DNA of 64,000 nt from Selaginella tamariscina. Taxonomy: Eukaryota; Streptophyta; Lycopodiopsida; Selaginellales; Selaginellaceae. Within the stretch, counting starts at the first letter, position 1. The number at the start of each line of letters is the position of its first letter. Below, in pieces: positions 61,949 to 64,000 of this stretch. Made by a program: the position numbers and the translations under genes. Below the pieces are notes generated by a model. It worked only from the letters and a program-made list of their open reading frames with translations. It made no database searches and was not told where the DNA came from. The stretch is from contig PUQB01000780.1 in the NCBI GenBank assembly GCA_003024785.1, forward strand, positions 35,735-99,734. The letters run 5' to 3'.

Positions 61949-64000
61949 AGAGAGGGGGGGGGGGGGGGGGGAGACTGACTAGTTTTTTATGAAGACATAA
62001 TGGTACATAGATGTATGGTGTTAGTATATATGTATGTATATACCAGTGGGCGTATACAAGGCGGCATAAGCATGCAAATATATGGTGTCCTTTAGTACAG
62101 TTCCATGGTTAATGTCTTTAGGCGGGCTATATGCATACAATAAAAACGTACCTCACCAGCACGACATTGGACCTTTAAAGAAGCAATATCATCAGCTCTT
62201 GTTTCGCCAGAATTCAGCAAGGCAATAGGAATCCCATTGGTGTGCAGAACTGCATAAAAGTATATACATAAATACATATATACATTTATACACAAACACA
62301 TATATATAGATATGACTTATTTAGCTAAACATGTAGGTTAACAATTAATCTGACCAATAATCACTGACCTTGCGAGACGAAAAGCAGAGAAAACCATGAG
62401 AGAAGAGCCAACAACCAGTAAAGCATCTGAGTTTTGAACCATACTTGCAGCTGCTTGAACTCTCTCTCGAGGCACGCTATCCCAAAGAAAACAACCTACA
62501 AAATATCTGTGCGTGAGTTTAATCTGACATAAAATAACACGCACACGCACACGCACACGCACATATACAATACAACAAATCAGAACCAGTTATGCATAAA
62601 AAGATACTGTGTGAATCAATGAATTAGGATATTAAATAGGCATGCTAATGCATATGCAAAAAATTATTTTGCCCGGTGAGAGGCATATGAAAACTTACGT
62701 CAGGCTTCAAGGCTCCACTGCAGAGTATACAAGAGGGAATCTGAAAATCCTGTCTTTCGAAAACACTATCGTCGATTTCAATGTCTCCATCTGGTCGCTG
62801 TTGCATTCCAAAGCTTCCATCCGAGCCTGGCTCACCCCTTTCCAGCTCTCCTACTGCTGCTGCCCACTTTATAAACCACAATTGAGAGAGAGGGAGAGAG
62901 AGACAGTAGTACCTCTGGATTAAGATGTTTCATACGATCTTGAAAAGCTTGTCTGCTGGACAAATCGCTGCAGTTTAAGCAGATTACTTCGTGAGTTGTC
63001 CCATGTAATTCAATCGGGTTGCTCCCTGCTTTATGATGTAATCTGATGCATGCAAGTTAGTAGATGTACGTACACACATACATGTCAGGCTGTATGTATA
63101 AGAACAAACATTCATATACATCATAGTAAGTGAAAGACATAATATGATGGTACCTAAACAGTATTTCTTTCTCTTTCATTACAGAAACAACATACTGTAC
63201 CTATGCATGTGTGAACTAATAAATTACAATAGCTCACCTATCGACGTTTTGAGTGATCATTCCCATGACTCGTCCTGATTTCTCAAGTTGTGCAAGGCTA
63301 ATATGGCTAGGCCCTGGCAGTGTATTAGAAAATCTCCTCCATCCAATATAACTTCTTGCCCAGTATCTTCTCTCACTTTAGAAGATGCTACAAATTGCTG
63401 TAATATGCAAACAGAAAAATATATTATAACCTGAACATAGTCCATATAATTAAATATAAGAACGTATATATGATAAAGCTTATCAGTTTGTTGTTCAATT
63501 CTACGTATACAATAAAGTTTGAAAAAGTTACAGTTTTAAATGTGAAGCATGTAGATATGGTTCATCTGTGTGCAATGTGTGTGTGATGGATTCTAAAAAT
63601 ATATCTATCATACCTGATGTGTTGTAGGCTTAAAACCACTACTGTAAGCGCCATTTGGGCTGGTTTACAAACAGTAATTCAGTTAATGCCTCCTAACAAG
63701 ATAATTAAGATAGTTGTACCCTCTGTAATCCGGGATGCCTGATTCAGTGCTAACTCCAGCGCCGGTTAGTACAACAAGCTTCTTACTGGAATTATCACAA
63801 GGTTATATACATGCATATACACGTGTATAGACATAGTTTGCGAAGTTCATCTATATAACACAGTACAACGCATATATGGGGTTTCATACTGTATTATTTC
63901 AAGTATACAAAGATGTTTTTACACACATAAGTGTCTATAATATGTAACTTTTACATATACTTGGATGAACTTTTCCTGGAAGTCACATATACGTATGCAG
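61746..64000 (-). pseudogene. SRT2: SRT2-type (class II) sirtuin, 5' end outside window, three frame breaks
   Basis: An NAD-dependent protein deacylase of the SIRT4/plant SRT2 class, normally mitochondrial. Exons with GT-AG borders: 64000-63961 (uncertain), 63785-63720, 63659-63614, 63397-63238, 63042-62913, 62866-62699, 62495-62369, 62249-62152, and a probable last exon 61841-61746. Motifs: [21 protein letters not shown] split over GAGxS and the NAD pocket, PNGAYSSGFKPTTHQ, RRYWARSYIGW, MITQNVDRLHHKAGSNPIEL with the catalytic His in LHG, Zn Cys pairs CLNCS and CILCSG, QQRPDGDIEIDD, VVGSSLMVFSAFRLA, and LLNSGETRADDIASLKVQCR. Three apparent breaks exist: a GA run at about 63369-63376, a G run (TTTGGG|ATAGCG) at about 62480, and a CA run at about 62238. 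All are in simple runs, so assembly error is as likely as pseudogenisation. A 46-bp intron (62867-62912) is extremely short. Confidence 0.8.
61892..61971. repeat. Compound microsatellite (CA)n(TA)n(GA)n with an 18-G run in a sirtuin intron
   Basis: CA, TA and GA tracts are followed by 18 consecutive G on the plus strand (61954-61971), within the last sirtuin intron. On the transcribed minus strand this is a C run. Confidence 0.9.

Overview
The window is nuclear DNA of a land plant. The signs are TTTAGGG-type interstitial telomere repeats, a plant secreted GH9 endo-glucanase, a plant SRT2-type sirtuin, a PPR relic, and Ty3/chromovirus and Ty1/copia retroelements. Species cannot be named. Many introns that can be read are very short (46-65 nt), which is unusual for angiosperms and may point to a seed-free lineage (inference). 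About 85% of the window is mobile or repetitive DNA. Only two genes look like ordinary host genes: GH9 at 51.2-54.6 kb, whose frame is intact, and the sirtuin at 61.7-64.0 kb, whose frame is broken three times.

1-14.2 kb: a probable single element of about 13.7 kb, bounded by inverted repeats at 532 and 14211. A 212-bp MITE at 21638-21849 matches both of its ends and looks like an internal-deletion derivative. Inside it, on the minus strand, lie an FCP1/NIF-type HAD phosphatase relic and a long protein with a ParB/Srx-like domain followed by a possible DNA-methylase fold. On the plus strand lies a DUF7869-type transposase relic. Between the divergent genes sit two arrays of an 18-bp perfect palindrome, GGCGGGATTAATCCCGCC, about 37 recognisable copies at a regular 43-46 bp spacing. 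A further copy lies in an intron of the ParB-like gene. This is the most interesting part of the window: a ParB/methylase-like gene next to regularly spaced palindromes.

14.2-19 kb: a second divergent pair, a cysteine-rich KDZ/Plavaka-like transposase relic (minus) and a SAM-domain protein with serial acidic exons (plus). 19-22.4 kb: no recognised gene. 22.4-27.8 kb: a decayed Ty1/copia element with very short LTRs. 27.8-30.1 kb: a TIR element with a solo LTR inside it. 31-31.8 kb: an rve/DDE integrase relic. 32.7-33.2 kb: a PPR fragment.

33.9-44.6 kb: a minus-strand gene ending in a HECT-like C-lobe, split by a 7.3-kb Ty3 chromovirus (34895-42219) with 97x-bp LTRs and an exact 5-bp target duplication AAACA. 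45.1-49.7 and 57.1-61.5 kb: the same three blocks in direct orientation but permuted order (Q-R-P, then P-Q-R). Each contains a 5'-truncated fragment of a related LTR element and they flank the GH9 gene.

Nearly all TE coding regions carry single-base frameshifts, so they are annotated as pseudogenes. Some of these, and the sirtuin breaks, fall in short homopolymer or dinucleotide runs and could instead be assembly errors.
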